NCBI RefSeq assembly: GCF_900114315.1
Contig: NZ_FOSQ01000007.1
Location: 160,282-224,281, forward strand
Direction: 5' to 3'
DNA length: 64,000 bases
DNA from: Falsiroseomonas stagni DSM 19981
GTDB taxonomy: Bacteria; Pseudomonadota; Alphaproteobacteria; Acetobacterales; Acetobacteraceae
Notes under the pieces: generated by a model
What the model was told of the DNA's origin: nothing
What the model saw: only the letters and a program-made list of their open reading frames with translations
The model's database searches: none
Part shown: positions 26,008 through 35,576 of the stretch, piece by piece
How the letters are laid out: every line of letters begins with the position of its first letter
How positions within the stretch are numbered: position 1 is the stretch's first letter
Made by a program: the position numbers and the translations under genes

Positions 26008-26955
26008 ATGCGCCAGCTGCGATCCGAGTTGCCCGCCCTGCTGCTGCTGGGTGCGCTCGCCCTGGCCCCCTTCGTGGGGTTCGGCGAGGGCTATGTGCTG
26101 ACGCTGCTGGCGCGGGCCATGATCCTGGCGATGGCGGCGGTCGCGCTGTCGCTGCTGGTCGGTGGCGCGGGCCTCGTCTCCATGGGCCATGCCGCGATGA
26201 TGGGCTTCGGCGCCTATGCCGTGGTGATCCTGGATGATGCGCGCATCGTGGAGGCGCATGTCGTGCTGCCCGTCGCCATCCTGGCGGCTGCCGGCTTCGC
26301 GCTGGTGACGGGCGCGGTCGCGGTCAGGACCAGCGGCGTGCACTTCATCATGATCACGCTGGCCTTCGGGCAGATGGCCTTCTTCACCGCGACCTCGCTC
26401 GCGGGCTATGGCGGCGACGATGGCTACACGCTCTATGCGCGGAACACCGTGGCGGGCGGGCGGCTGCTGGAGAACAAGCTGGCCTTCCACTACGTCTGCC
26501 TGGGTGCGCTGACGGCTTCCTGGCTGCTCTGCCGCATGCTGCTGGCCTCCCGCTTCGGGCGCGTGCTGCGCGCCGTGAAGGGCAATCCGATGCGGGCCCA
26601 GGCGCTCGGCTTCGACCCCTATCCCTACCGCCTGACGGCCTATGTCATCGCCGGCGCGATCGGCGGCGCGGCGGGGTTCCTCTTCGCCAATGCCGCGGAG
26701 TTCGTCGCACCGGCCTACATCTCCTGGCAGCGCTCCGGCGAATTGCTGTTCATGGTCATCCTCGGCGGGCTGTCCGGCCTGCATGGCGCGCTGCTCGGCG
26801 CGCTGGGCTTCGTGCTGCTGGAGGAATGGCTGTCCCATCAATGGGAGCATTGGCGCATCCTCTTCGGCGTGCTGCTGATCCTGGCCGTGCTGTTCCTGCC
26901 GAACGGCCTGTCCGGCATCCCTGGCCAGGTCGCGAAGGGGTTCCGCCGTGGCTGA
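26008..26955 (+). CDS. Branched-chain-type ABC transporter permease, LivM family
   Basis: A 315-residue inner-membrane protein. The start at 26008 sits 2 bases after the LivH stop; the frame is open further upstream but overlaps LivH. GGAGLVSMGHAAMMGFGAYA is the LivM landmark, and the later GGLSGLHGALLGALGFVLLEEWL is the coupling loop. About ten hydrophobic stretches are visible. The end overlaps the ATPase gene by 8 bases (GTGGCTGA), indicating coupled translation. Confidence 0.87.
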   Translation: MRQLRSELPALLLLGALALAPFVGFGEGYVLTLLARAMILAMAAVALSLLVGGAGLVSMGHAAMMGFGAYAVVILDDARIVEAHVVLPVAILAAAGFALVTGAVAVRTSGVHFIMITLAFGQMAFFTATSLAGYGGDDGYTLYARNTVAGGRLLENKLAFHYVCLGALTASWLLCRMLLASRFGRVLRAVKGNPMRAQALGFDPYPYRLTAYVIAGAIGGAAGFLFANAAEFVAPAYISWQRSGELLFMVILGGLSGLHGALLGALGFVLLEEWLSHQWEHWRILFGVLLILAVLFLPNGLSGIPGQVAKGFRRG

Positions 26956-27718
26956 GGCGCTCCTTTCGCTGCGCAACCTGAGGAAACGCTTCGGCGGCCT
27001 GGCCGTCACCGACGACGTGTCGCTCGATGTCACGCCGGGGGAGATCCACGCGATCATCGGCCCCAACGGCGCGGGGAAGACAACCCTGATCAATGAGATC
27101 AGCGGCGTGCTGCCGGTGGATGCGGGCCAGGTCTTCTTCGCCGGGCGGGACATCACCGCGCTGCCGCTGCATCGCCGCGCCAGGCTCGGCCTGGCGCGCA
27201 GCTTCCAGATCACCTCCGTCATCCCCGCCTTCACGGCGCTGGAGAATACCGCGCTCGCCGTGCAGGCGGGCGCGGGGTCCAGCTTCCGCTTCTTCCGCCC
27301 GGCCTCCACCGAACAGCGGCTGAACCAGGCAGCGATGGCGGCGCTGGAGGCGGTGGGCCTCGGCGCCCGCGCGCAGGTGCCGGCGGGGGCGATGAGCCAT
27401 GGGGAGAAGCGGCAGCTCGAACTCGCCATCGCCCTCGCCACGGAGCCCCGCCTGCTGCTGCTGGACGAACCGCTGGCCGGCGCGGGGCCGGAGGAGACGG
27501 AGCGGCTGATCGGCATCCTGCGATCCTTGCGCGGCCGCTACACCATCGTGCTGGTGGAGCACGACATGCAGGCGGTCTTCGCCCTCGCCGACCGGATCTC
27601 CGTCCTCGTCTATGGCCGTGTCATCGCGACCGGCGCCACGGAGGAGATCCGCGCCAACCCCGAGGTGAAGGCCGCCTATCTCGGCGAGGACGAGATGACG
27701 CTGGACCATGTGCCATGA
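26948..27718 (+). CDS. ABC transporter ATP-binding protein, LivG family
   Basis: A 256-residue ATPase that begins with GTG inside the end of the LivM gene. It has Walker A GPNGAGKTT, signature MSHGEKRQLELAIAL, Walker B LLLLDEPLAG, and a switch His in LVEHDMQ. The slightly non-standard signature (SHGEK in place of SGGQ) is common in LivG. With LivF it powers the transporter on the cytoplasmic face. Confidence 0.88.
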   Translation: MAEALLSLRNLRKRFGGLAVTDDVSLDVTPGEIHAIIGPNGAGKTTLINEISGVLPVDAGQVFFAGRDITALPLHRRARLGLARSFQITSVIPAFTALENTALAVQAGAGSSFRFFRPASTEQRLNQAAMAALEAVGLGARAQVPAGAMSHGEKRQLELAIALATEPRLLLLDEPLAGAGPEETERLIGILRSLRGRYTIVLVEHDMQAVFALADRISVLVYGRVIATGATEEIRANPEVKAAYLGEDEMTLDHVP

Positions 27719-28431
27719 TCCGCCTGGCCGGCCTGACCGCGGGCTATGGCGGCAGCCAGGTCCTGTTCGGCATCGACCTCGCGATCGGCGCCGGGGAGGT
27801 GGTGACCCTGCTCGGCCGCAACGGCATGGGCAAGACCACGACCATCCGCGCCATCATGGGCCTGCTGCCCTCGGTCGGCGGGCGCATCTGGGGGGGCGAT
27901 ATCGCGCTCGATGGCGCCTCCGTCGCGGGCCTGCCGGCGCACAAGGTGGCGCGACAGGGGCTCGGGCTGGTGCCGGAAGGGCGGCAGGTCTTCCCGACCC
28001 TGACGGTGGAGGAGAATCTGCTGGCCACCGCCGCGCATCGGGGCCCCGGCGCGCCGCGCTGGACGCTGCCGGCGGTGTATGACTTCTTCCCCCGCCTGCG
28101 GGAGCGTCGCCACAACCCCGGCGCCAAGCTCTCCGGCGGCGAACAGCAGATGGTCGCGATCGGCCGCGCCCTGATGACCAATCCGCGCCTGCTGATCCTG
28201 GACGAGGCGACCGAAGGCCTGGCGCCGCTGATCCGCGCGGAGATCTGGCACGTGCTGGCGCAGCTCAAGGCCGAGGGCCAGGCGATCCTGCTGATCGACA
28301 AGAACCTGGCGGCCGTGACGCGCCTGGCCGACCGGCATGTGGTGATCGAGAAGGGCCGCACGGTCTGGACCGGCACCAGCGCCGATCTGGCCGCGGCGCC
28401 GCAGGTCCGGGACAGCTACCTGCACCTGTAA
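27715..28431 (+). CDS. ABC transporter ATP-binding protein, LivF family
   Basis: A 238-residue ATPase overlapping LivG by ATGA. It has Walker A GRNGMGKTT, signature LSGGEQQMVAIGRAL and Walker B LLILDEATEGL. The switch region reads LLIDKNLAA in place of the common LVEQN form, a variant seen in proteobacterial LivF proteins. It closes the transporter operon. The 129-base gap to the Bug gene has no T-tract terminator, so read-through is possible. Confidence 0.88.
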   Translation: MIRLAGLTAGYGGSQVLFGIDLAIGAGEVVTLLGRNGMGKTTTIRAIMGLLPSVGGRIWGGDIALDGASVAGLPAHKVARQGLGLVPEGRQVFPTLTVEENLLATAAHRGPGAPRWTLPAVYDFFPRLRERRHNPGAKLSGGEQQMVAIGRALMTNPRLLILDEATEGLAPLIRAEIWHVLAQLKAEGQAILLIDKNLAAVTRLADRHVVIEKGRTVWTGTSADLAAAPQVRDSYLHL

Positions 28432-28560
28432 ACCCTTTACCGCTTTACAGGCGGCGGAGTCGGTGGCTTCACAGCTTTCACCGCGCCCACGCAATCATCC
28501 TATAGAACTGCGCGCACCCACGATGCATTTGAACGCCAGACGAGTTCTGGAGGTTCGATC

Positions 28561-29523
28561 ATGTCGCAGCTCAGCCGCCGTAGCATCCTCGGTGCCTTCC
28601 TCACGGCCCCCCTCGCCGCCCCCGCCTTCGCCCAGCCCTGGCGGCCGGACCGACCGGTCGAACTCGTCGTCGGCTTCGCCCCGGGCGGTGGCACGGACAT
28701 CGTCGCGCGGCTCTTCGCCAAGCACCTGGAAACGCGCCTCGGGCAGCCCATCACGGTAGTGAACCGGCCGGGGGCGTCCAGCGAGGTGGCGCTGACCTAT
28801 GTCGCGCGGTCGCGGCCGGATGGGCAGGTGCTGGGGCTGACCAACATGCCGTCCTTCGTGACGGTGCCGGTGGAGCGGCGGGCGCAGTACAACCTCGACA
28901 GCTTCGGCTTCATCGGCAACATCATGACGGACCCGACGGGCCTGATCGTGCGTGCCGACAGCCCGATCAGGGATGTGCAGGATCTGGTGCGCCGCGCGCT
29001 GGCGGATCCCGAGGGGATTGTCGTCTCGACCTCCGGCATCGGCACCGACGATCACCTGATGATGGCGCAGATCTCGCGGCTGACGGGCGCGCGCTTCACG
29101 CTGATCCACTACACCGGCGCGCCGATCCAGCGGACGGCGCTGATCGCCGGCCAGGTGCAGGCGAATTGCGTCTCCATCGGCGAATACGCGCCCAACCCCG
29201 ATGGCGTGCGCTTCATCGCGCATGGCGGGGCGGAGCGCAGCCGCTTCACGCCGGAGACGCCGACCTTCAGGAGCCTCGGCCTCGATTTCGAGATGTATTC
29301 GGAACGCGGCCTGGTGGTGCCGGCCTCCACGCCTTCCCGCATCCTCGAAAGGCTGCGCGACGCCGTGCAGGAAGCCGCCAGCGATCCCGCCACCCGGCGC
29401 AGCTTCGAGGCACAGTTCATCGAGCCGACGCTGGAGCCCGGCGCGCAGTGGGAAGCGCGGATGCGGGCGACGCAGACCCAGTATGCTGACCTGTGGCGCC
29501 GCGCGCCCTGGATCAACAGCTGA
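28561..29523 (+). CDS. Bug-family (TctC-like) solute-binding protein
   Basis: A 320-residue periplasmic protein. The signal peptide carries SRRSILGAFLTAP, a good twin-arginine motif, and ends at AFA-QP. The mature part VELVVGFAPGGGTDIVARLFA is the Bug family hallmark that binds carboxylates. TctA/TctB membrane partners are absent, as is usual for Bug proteins, which often act as sensors or share distant transporters. It lies between the liv genes and a LysR regulator, so it may bind the same aromatic or carboxylic substrate. Confidence 0.87.
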   Translation: MSQLSRRSILGAFLTAPLAAPAFAQPWRPDRPVELVVGFAPGGGTDIVARLFAKHLETRLGQPITVVNRPGASSEVALTYVARSRPDGQVLGLTNMPSFVTVPVERRAQYNLDSFGFIGNIMTDPTGLIVRADSPIRDVQDLVRRALADPEGIVVSTSGIGTDDHLMMAQISRLTGARFTLIHYTGAPIQRTALIAGQVQANCVSIGEYAPNPDGVRFIAHGGAERSRFTPETPTFRSLGLDFEMYSERGLVVPASTPSRILERLRDAVQEAASDPATRRSFEAQFIEPTLEPGAQWEARMRATQTQYADLWRRAPWINS

Positions 29524-29638
29524 GTGGGGGGTGGCCCGCGTCATGAAGCCGTTCTTGTGCCAGCGGTCGAAGAACCGCGGCGGGGCCCGGTGGTGACGAC
29601 AAGGGAGCCGTCGCCAGACCGGCGCGGGCCACCGATGG

Positions 29639-30529
29639 TCAGTCCCTGAACTCCGCGGGCAGCACCGCGGCCAGGTGGTCGAAGACGGCGCGGTAGCGCC
29701 GTCCCTGGCGCACATCCGCATGGGCCACCAGCCAGACCGCCGTGCGCGGCGCGAATTCCGCGGCCAGCAGCCGGCGCAAACCCGGCGCGCGCCTTGCCGA
29801 GCGCGTTTCGAGGACACCCATGCCGAGGCCGCTCGCGATCGCTTCGCGTTGCGCCAGCAAGCTGTCGGTCTTGAACGCGAAATGCGTCCTGCTGACGTCG
29901 AGCTTAAGGCGTTCGGCCGCGCGCGGGCCGAAGGCATCGCGGTCGAAGCCCACCCAGGCATGGGCGACCACCTGGTCGATCCCGGATGGCTCTCCGTGGC
30001 GTGCCAGATAATCCTCCGACGCGAAGAAGCCGAGTTCCACCATGCCGATCTGCCGCGCGATCAGCTCAGGCTGCTCGGGCCGGGAGAAGCGGATCGCGAT
30101 GTCGGCGTCGCGGCGCAACAGGTTCTCCACCTGCATGCCGGTCGACACCTCGATGGTGATCCCCGGATTGCTGAGCAGGAAAGGCCGCATCAGCGCCGGG
30201 AGGCGTTCGACGCCGAAGACTTCCGTCGTCGTGATTCGCACCGTGCCGGTCGGGCTCTCCGGCTTGCCGGTGATGGAGGCGGACAGCGCCTGCGCGGCCT
30301 GTTCCAGATGCTCGGCGTGTTCCATCAGCGCCATGGCGCGGTCCGTGGGGCGAAGGCCCTGCGGCGTGCGGTCGAACAGCGCCTCCCCCACCTGGTCCTC
30401 CAGCGTGCGGATCTGGCGGCCGACGGTCGGCTGCGTCAGGCGCAGGGTCTGGGCGGCGGCTGAGAGGCTGCCTGACCGCATCACCGCGACGAAGGCCTGG
30501 AGAAGGCTCCAGTCCAGGCTGTTTGTCAT
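29639..30529 (-). CDS. LysR-family transcriptional regulator
   Basis: 296 residues. The N-terminal helix-turn-helix reads LLQAFVAVMRSGSLSAAAQTLRLTQPTVGRQIRTLED, typical of LysR proteins. It is followed by the two-lobed effector domain (TVRITTTEVFGVERLP to the end). It is convergent with the Bug gene and divergent from the small secreted protein at 30682. A 19-bp palindromic site begins one base before its start codon, suggesting autoregulation. The ligand is unknown. Confidence 0.88.
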   Translation of the reverse strand: MTNSLDWSLLQAFVAVMRSGSLSAAAQTLRLTQPTVGRQIRTLEDQVGEALFDRTPQGLRPTDRAMALMEHAEHLEQAAQALSASITGKPESPTGTVRITTTEVFGVERLPALMRPFLLSNPGITIEVSTGMQVENLLRRDADIAIRFSRPEQPELIARQIGMVELGFFASEDYLARHGEPSGIDQVVAHAWVGFDRDAFGPRAAERLKLDVSRTHFAFKTDSLLAQREAIASGLGMGVLETRSARRAPGLRRLLAAEFAPRTAVWLVAHADVRQGRRYRAVFDHLAAVLPAEFRD

Positions 30530-30530
30530 G

Positions 30531-30549
30531 CCGTTACCGCATGTAACGG
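30531..30549. promoter_or_regulatory. Palindromic operator at the lysR start
   Basis: CCGTTAC and GTAACGG form perfect 7-base arms around a 5-base centre CGCAT. The site abuts the LysR start codon on the minus strand and lies upstream of the divergent small secreted-protein gene. The position suggests that the LysR protein represses itself and acts on the divergent promoter. Confidence 0.55.
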
Positions 30550-30681
30550 TTAAGGGTCATGCATTTCCGCATGCCGGAGGAAGAACAATCGGCAATCCCG
30601 CGACGACGGCCGCGGACGCATCTTCCGGCCACGGACGGCGACATCGGGTCGCCACCCCGACTGAGAAGAAAGCCAACGACC

Positions 30682-31020
30682 ATGACCACCCTCTCCTCCA
30701 AGCTGACCCTGGCCGCCGCGCTGTTCGGCACGGCCCTGGCCTTCGGTGCCGCGACCGCGCAGGCCGCCGAGGCGACTTCCTACCCCCGTTCGGTGGGCAC
30801 CGGCGAGAATAGCGAGATCGTCTATGCGCCGGGTTACCAGGGCAACATCGTCGGCGGCGGCCGCATCGTGACGCAGCAGATGCCGGGCAACGAGGTCGCC
30901 GTGACCTATCTGGATGGCCAGTTCGCCCAGCGCCAGGCCCCGGGCGTCGCGGCGCGGTCGATCAGCAACGGCGAGAACACGGATTTCGTGCTGGCGCCGA
31001 TCGCCGCGCCCCGCGGCTGA
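30682..31020 (+). CDS. Small secreted protein of unknown function
   Basis: 112 residues from the ATG at 30682, placing a signal peptide (LTLAAALFGTALAFGAATAQA, cut before AEATS) at the N-terminus. The frame is open upstream to 30559 but would bury the signal. The mature part of about 88 residues is polar, has no Cys, and contains two similar segments: GTGENSEIVYAP and SNGENTDFVLAP. The latter pair suggests an internal duplication. I do not recognise the family. It is divergent from lysR and may be its target. Confidence 0.65.
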   Translation: MTTLSSKLTLAAALFGTALAFGAATAQAAEATSYPRSVGTGENSEIVYAPGYQGNIVGGGRIVTQQMPGNEVAVTYLDGQFAQRQAPGVAARSISNGENTDFVLAPIAAPRG

Positions 31021-31044
31021 TGACCGTCCAGCGGGCGGCGGAGG

Positions 31045-33381
31045 CTACTCCGCCGCCCGCGGAAGCGACGCCGCCTCCGGCTTGTGGCTCTTCGGCCGGG
31101 CCTTGAGCTTCAGGTCCCGCAGTTCCGCCTGATCCTTCGCCGCGTTGCGCAGCAGCGCATCCTTGCCCCAGAGGTATTGCGGCGGGCAGGCGATATCCTT
31201 CACGCCATACTGCGCCGCGGCGTGCAGGGTGAAGGATGGGTTCGTCAGATGCGGCCGGGCCAACGCCACCAGATCCGCGCGGCTGGCGGCGACGATGGTG
31301 TTCACCTGGTCGGCGCTGGTGATGTTGCCGACGCACAGGGTCGCGATGCCCGCCTCGTTCCGGATCATGTCGGACCAGGGCAGCTGGAACATCCGGCCAT
31401 AGGTCGGGCTGGCATCGGCCACGGTCTGGCCGGTGGAGACATCGATCAGGTCCGCGCCGGCTGCCGCGAAGGCGCGCGCGATCGCCAGGCAATCCCCGTC
31501 CGTCAGGCCGCCCTCCGCCCAGTCGGTCGCGGAGATGCGGACCGACATGGGCTTTTCCGCCGGCCAGACCGCGCGCATGGCCGCGAAGACCTCGATCGGA
31601 TAGCGCAGCCGGTTCTCGACGCCGCCGCCGTAGTCATCGTCCCGCCGGTTGGTGAGCGGCGACAGGAAGCTGGCCAGCAGGTAGCCGTGCGCGCAATGCA
31701 GTTCCAGCATGTCGAAGCCGCAGGCGATGGCGCGCCTTGTGGCGACGACGAAATCGGCCTTCACCGCATCCATGTCCTCGCGGGTCATGGCGCGCGGCAC
31801 CTGGCTTTCGGGGTAGTAGGGGATCGCGCTGGCGGAGAGGATCGGCCAGGCGCCTTCCTTCAGCGGCTTGTCCATCCCTTCCCACATCAGCCGCGTCGCG
31901 CCCTTCCGCCCGGCATGGCCGAGCTGGAGGCAGAATTTCGCGTCTGATGTCGCATGCGCCAGCGCGACGATGCGCGTCCAGGCGGCCTGCTGCTCATCGT
32001 TCCAGAGGCCGGCGCAGCCCGGGGTGATGCGGGCGGTCGGGCTGACGCAGGTCATCTCCGTGAACAGCAACCCGGCCCCACCCATGGCGCGGGCGCCGTA
32101 ATGCGCGATGTGGAAGTCACCGGGCACGCCTTCCGGCGCCGAATACATGCACATCGGGGAGACGACGACGCGGTTCGCGAGCGTCATGTCGCGCAGCCTG
32201 AAGGGCTGGAACATGGGCGGCTTGCGCGGGTCGGCCGGCAGGCCGGCGGCCTGGGCTTCCTCCGCCACCGCGCGCTGCGTCTCGGCCACGAATTGCGGGG
32301 CGCGCAGCGCCAAATTGTCCCAGGTAATGGCCTTCGACCGCGTCATGACACCGAAGGCGAAGCGGGTCGGAGAGAACTGCCAGAAACGCTTCACATGTTC
32401 GAACCACACCAGGGAGACGCCGGCGGCGTGCTGCGTCTTCTCCACATCCTCGCGCCGGTCGGTCTCGTAGCGGTGCAGGCATTCGGCCACGCTGCCGCCG
32501 GCGCGGAACGCCTTGTGGAGGCCGATCGCATCCTCCATCGCCAGCTTGGTGCCAGATCCGATGGAGAAATGCGCGCTGGCCTTGGCATCGCCCAGCAGGA
32601 CCATGTTGTCCTTCACCCAGCGGCCGCAGGTGATGGTCGGGAATTGCCGCCACATCGATCTGTTGGTGATCAGGCGGTGGCCCTGCAATTCCTCGGCAAA
32701 GACGCCTTCGAGATACGCGGCCGACTCCGCCTCGTTCATCCGCTCCAGGCCGGCACGGGCAAAGGTCTCGGGATCGGTCTCCAGCACCCAGGTGCTGGCG
32801 CCGGCCTCGTACTGGTAGCAATGGGCGATGAAGATGCCCTCGGGCCGTTCCTTGAAGAAGAAGGTGAAGGCGTCGAAGGGGCGCGTGCTGCCCATCCAGG
32901 CGAAGCGGTTCGGGCGGAGGTCCACTTCCGGCGCGAAATGGTCGCGGAAGCGTTCGCGGATGGGGGAATTGATGCCATCGGCGGCAACGATCAAATCGGC
33001 ATCCGGGAAATCCTCCGGCGCGGCCTCCCGCCGGTATTCGAGTTCGACGCCCAGCGCGCGGGCGCGGTCGGAGAGCAGCATCAGCAGGGTGCGGCGGGAG
33101 CAGCCGCAGAAGCCGTTGCCGCCGATGCGGTGTTCCTGGCCCTTGGCGACAATGGCGATGTCGTCCCAATAGGCGAAGCTCTCCGTGATGGCGCGGTAGC
33201 TGGGTTCATCCGCGGCCTGGAAGGTGTCGAGCGTCGCGTCGCTGAAGACGACGCCGAAGCCGAAGGTATCGTCCGGCCGGTTGCGCTCCACCACCGTGAT
33301 GCGCGCCTGCGGGAAATCCCGCTTCATCAGGATGGAGAAATAGAGGCCCGCCGGGCCGCCGCCGATCACCGCGATGCGCAT
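31045..33381 (-). CDS. Fused 2-aminobenzoyl-CoA monooxygenase/reductase (salicylyl-CoA 5-hydroxylase type)
   Basis: A 778-residue fusion starting at 33381, where GGAGG lies 7 bases ahead of the ATG. Residues 1-~390 are a flavin monooxygenase: [11 protein letters not shown], then [10 protein letters not shown] and [26 protein letters not shown]. From ~400 is an Old Yellow Enzyme-type NADH:flavin oxidoreductase: [31 protein letters not shown] and [17 protein letters not shown]. This architecture is known for the anthraniloyl-CoA monooxygenase/reductase of Azoarcus evansii and related 'salicylyl-CoA 5-hydroxylase' proteins. It hydroxylates and then reduces the ring of the CoA ester. It is divergent from the ligase and beta-oxidation operon. 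Confidence 0.88.
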   Translation of the reverse strand: MRIAVIGGGPAGLYFSILMKRDFPQARITVVERNRPDDTFGFGVVFSDATLDTFQAADEPSYRAITESFAYWDDIAIVAKGQEHRIGGNGFCGCSRRTLLMLLSDRARALGVELEYRREAAPEDFPDADLIVAADGINSPIRERFRDHFAPEVDLRPNRFAWMGSTRPFDAFTFFFKERPEGIFIAHCYQYEAGASTWVLETDPETFARAGLERMNEAESAAYLEGVFAEELQGHRLITNRSMWRQFPTITCGRWVKDNMVLLGDAKASAHFSIGSGTKLAMEDAIGLHKAFRAGGSVAECLHRYETDRREDVEKTQHAAGVSLVWFEHVKRFWQFSPTRFAFGVMTRSKAITWDNLALRAPQFVAETQRAVAEEAQAAGLPADPRKPPMFQPFRLRDMTLANRVVVSPMCMYSAPEGVPGDFHIAHYGARAMGGAGLLFTEMTCVSPTARITPGCAGLWNDEQQAAWTRIVALAHATSDAKFCLQLGHAGRKGATRLMWEGMDKPLKEGAWPILSASAIPYYPESQVPRAMTREDMDAVKADFVVATRRAIACGFDMLELHCAHGYLLASFLSPLTNRRDDDYGGGVENRLRYPIEVFAAMRAVWPAEKPMSVRISATDWAEGGLTDGDCLAIARAFAAAGADLIDVSTGQTVADASPTYGRMFQLPWSDMIRNEAGIATLCVGNITSADQVNTIVAASRADLVALARPHLTNPSFTLHAAAQYGVKDIACPPQYLWGKDALLRNAAKDQAELRDLKLKARPKSHKPEAASLPRAAE

Positions 33382-33410
33382 CGATGCACCTCCGCCCCTG
33401 ACACCCGATA

Positions 33411-33426
33411 GTTTAGGCTTCAAAGA
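33411..33426. promoter_or_regulatory. Putative MarR-type operator, monooxygenase side
   Basis: The core TTTAGGCTTCAA (33412-33423) lies 30 bases before the monooxygenase/reductase start on the minus strand. It is an imperfect palindrome centred on GC and matches the copy at 33474 at 11 of 12 bases. Confidence 0.6.
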
Positions 33427-33471
33427 TTGGGCGGGCAACCGGATTGCAAGGTTGCGCCGCCGCCGGATGAT

Positions 33472-33487
33472 GTTTTAGGCTTGAAGC
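33472..33487. promoter_or_regulatory. Putative MarR-type operator, SDR-operon side
   Basis: The core TTTAGGCTTGAA (33474-33485), with extended arms GTTTTAGGC/TTGAAGC, ends 14 bases before the SDR start codon. It is in the same orientation as the copy 62 bases upstream. A repressor bound here would cover the ribosome-site region of the first gene of the operon that contains the marR-type gene. Confidence 0.6.
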
Positions 33488-33499
33488 ATCGGAGGTCGG

Positions 33500-34234
33500 A
33501 TGGAAGCGTCGCCACTCCTCGGCAAGGCCGCGCTCGTCACGGGCGGCGGCACGGGCATCGGGCTCGCCTGCGCGCAAGCGCTGACGCGCGCGGGGGCGGT
33601 GGTGACGGTGCTCGGGCGGCGGGAAGCGCCGCTGCGGGCCGCACTGGATGCCGGCGATGCGGCGGGCCTGCTGGTGGCGGATGTGACCGCCCTGCCCGCG
33701 CTGCCGCGCTTCGACATCCTGGTGAATGCCGCCGGTGCGGCGGAAAGCGCGCCTTTCCTCAAGTCTGATGCCGCGCTGTTCGACCGGATGTGGCGGGTGA
33801 ATGTGCTGGGCGCGGTTGCGGCGGCGCAGGCCGTGCTGCCGGGGATGCTGGATGCCGGCGCCGGGCGCATCGTGATGGTGGCCAGCACCGCGGCGCTGAA
33901 GGGCTACCCCTATGTCACCGCCTATACCGCCGCGAAGCACGGGCTGCTCGGCCTGGTGCGGGCGCTGGCGCAGGAAGTGGCGATGAAGGGCGTGACGGTG
34001 AATGCGGTCTGCCCGGGCTTCACGGATACCGCCATCGTGGCGGAGAGCGTGGCCCGCATCGTTGCCAAGACCGGGCGCGGCGAGGATGAGGCCCGCGCCG
34101 AACTCGCGAAGCACAACCCGCAGAAGCGCCTGGTGCAGCCGGCGGAGGTCGCCGCCGCGGTGCTCGCCCTCTGCCTGCCCGGCAGCGCCGCCATCAACGG
34201 GCAGGCCATCGCGGTGGATGGGGGGGAGACGTGA
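33500..34234 (+). CDS. SDR-family dehydrogenase of the aromatic-CoA operon
   Basis: A 244-residue short-chain dehydrogenase: TGGGTGIGLACAQ for cofactor, NAAGAAE, a catalytic Ser in MVASTAALKG, and Tyr/Lys in YTAAKHG. The C-terminal KRLVQPAEVAAAVLALCLPGSAAINGQAIAVDGG is typical of 3-hydroxyacyl-CoA or 3-oxoacyl reductases. In this operon it most likely oxidises a 3-hydroxyacyl-CoA in the beta-oxidation-like steps. GGAGG precedes the start. It overlaps the MarR gene by GTGA. Confidence 0.85.
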   Translation: MEASPLLGKAALVTGGGTGIGLACAQALTRAGAVVTVLGRREAPLRAALDAGDAAGLLVADVTALPALPRFDILVNAAGAAESAPFLKSDAALFDRMWRVNVLGAVAAAQAVLPGMLDAGAGRIVMVASTAALKGYPYVTAYTAAKHGLLGLVRALAQEVAMKGVTVNAVCPGFTDTAIVAESVARIVAKTGRGEDEARAELAKHNPQKRLVQPAEVAAAVLALCLPGSAAINGQAIAVDGGET

Positions 34235-34752
34235 CCCCGGACGACATGATGCCCGCCGCCGTGGATGCGGAGACCGCCCTGGCTGGCGCGCCGCCTGGCC
34301 ACAAGGACGATCTTCGCCTCTGGCTGCGCCTGCTGACCTGCGCGACGCTGATCGAGGGCGAGATCCGCACCCGCCTGCGCCGCGACTTCGACACGACCCT
34401 GCCCCGCTTCGACCTTCTGGCGGCGCTGGACCGCGCGCCGGCGGGCCTCACGCTCGGCGATGTGTCCCGCCGCATGATGGTCAGCAACGGCAACGTCACC
34501 GGCCTGGCCACGCGGCTGGAGGCCGAGGGGCTGGTCGAGCGCCGCGCGCGGCCTGGCGACCGCCGCGCCCAGATGCTGCGGCTGACGGCCAAGGGGAAGC
34601 GCGAATTCGCGCGGCAATCGGCGGCGCATGAGGGCTGGGTCGCGGAACTGCTCGGCGGGCTGGATGGCGCCGACCGCGCCGCGCTGTTCCGTCTGCTGGG
34701 CCAGGCCAAGGGTTCCGTCCGCGCGGCCCTTTCACCCGAGGAAACACCATGA
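34231..34752 (+). CDS. MarR-family transcriptional regulator
   Basis: 173 residues starting with GTG inside the SDR stop; an ATG at 34246 is an alternative. The winged helix-turn-helix reads [56 protein letters not shown], standard for MarR proteins, flanked by dimerisation helices. Many MarR proteins in aromatic-acid clusters sense the aryl-CoA thioester and release DNA. Three copies of one palindrome at 23840, 33412 and 33474 are the obvious candidate binding sites. It overlaps the hydratase gene by ATGA. Confidence 0.88.
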   Translation: MTPDDMMPAAVDAETALAGAPPGHKDDLRLWLRLLTCATLIEGEIRTRLRRDFDTTLPRFDLLAALDRAPAGLTLGDVSRRMMVSNGNVTGLATRLEAEGLVERRARPGDRRAQMLRLTAKGKREFARQSAAHEGWVAELLGGLDGADRAALFRLLGQAKGSVRAALSPEETP

Positions 34753-35576
34753 TCACGGCCATCAGCGGCCCCTTGGCCAGCTACGCCGCGCAGCATCTTC
34801 GCCTGGATATCGAGGGCGGCGTCGCGACGCTGACGCTCAACCGGCCGGAGCGGAAGAACCCGCTGACCTTCGACAGCTACGCGGAGATGGCCGCGATCCT
34901 GCGCGCCGCCACCCATGATGATGCGGTGAAGGCTTTCGTCGTGACAGGCGCGGGCGGCAATTTCTGCTCGGGCGGCGATGTGCATGAGATCATCGGCCCG
35001 CTGCTGGATCGCGACACCAAGGGGCTGATGCAGTTCACGGCCATGACGGGTGAGCTGGTGAAGGCCATGCGCGCCTGCCCGCAGCCCATCATCGCCGCCA
35101 TCGATGGCATCGCCGCCGGCGCGGGCGCGATCATCGCCATGGCATCGGACATCCGCCTCGGCACCGCGCGGGCCAAGACCGCCTTCCTGTTCAACCGCGT
35201 GGGCCTCGCCGGCTGCGACATGGGCGCCTGCGCCATCCTGCCCCGCATCATCGGCCAGGGCCGGGCGAGCGAGTTGCTTTATCTCGGAAGATCGCTCGGC
35301 GGGGAGGAAGCGCTGGCCTGGGGCTTCTTCAACGCAATCCACGAGCCCGATGTGCTGCAAGGCGCCGCCGCGAAGCTGGCGCGGGAGATCGCGGAGGGGC
35401 CGAACTTCGCCCATGCCATGACCAAGCGCATGCTCCAGATGGAATGGGCCATGTCGCTGGACCAGGCGATCGAGGCCGAGGCCGTGGCGCAGGCGCTGTG
35501 CATGACCACGCAGGATTTCCGCCGCGCCTATGACGCCTTCGTCGCGAAGCAGCGTCCGCAGTTCAAGGGCGACTGA
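34749..35576 (+). CDS. Enoyl-CoA hydratase/isomerase family protein
   Basis: A 275-residue crotonase-fold enzyme. The oxyanion-hole peptides are GNFCSGGDV and [17 protein letters not shown]. The usual catalytic Glu region reads [19 protein letters not shown], with Asp rather than Glu, a form also seen in aromatic-pathway members. It probably hydrates, or opens the ring of, the cyclic enoyl-CoA made by the monooxygenase/reductase. It overlaps both neighbours (ATGA upstream, TGATG downstream), showing tight coupling. Confidence 0.85.
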   Translation: MITAISGPLASYAAQHLRLDIEGGVATLTLNRPERKNPLTFDSYAEMAAILRAATHDDAVKAFVVTGAGGNFCSGGDVHEIIGPLLDRDTKGLMQFTAMTGELVKAMRACPQPIIAAIDGIAAGAGAIIAMASDIRLGTARAKTAFLFNRVGLAGCDMGACAILPRIIGQGRASELLYLGRSLGGEEALAWGFFNAIHEPDVLQGAAAKLAREIAEGPNFAHAMTKRMLQMEWAMSLDQAIEAEAVAQALCMTTQDFRRAYDAFVAKQRPQFKGD

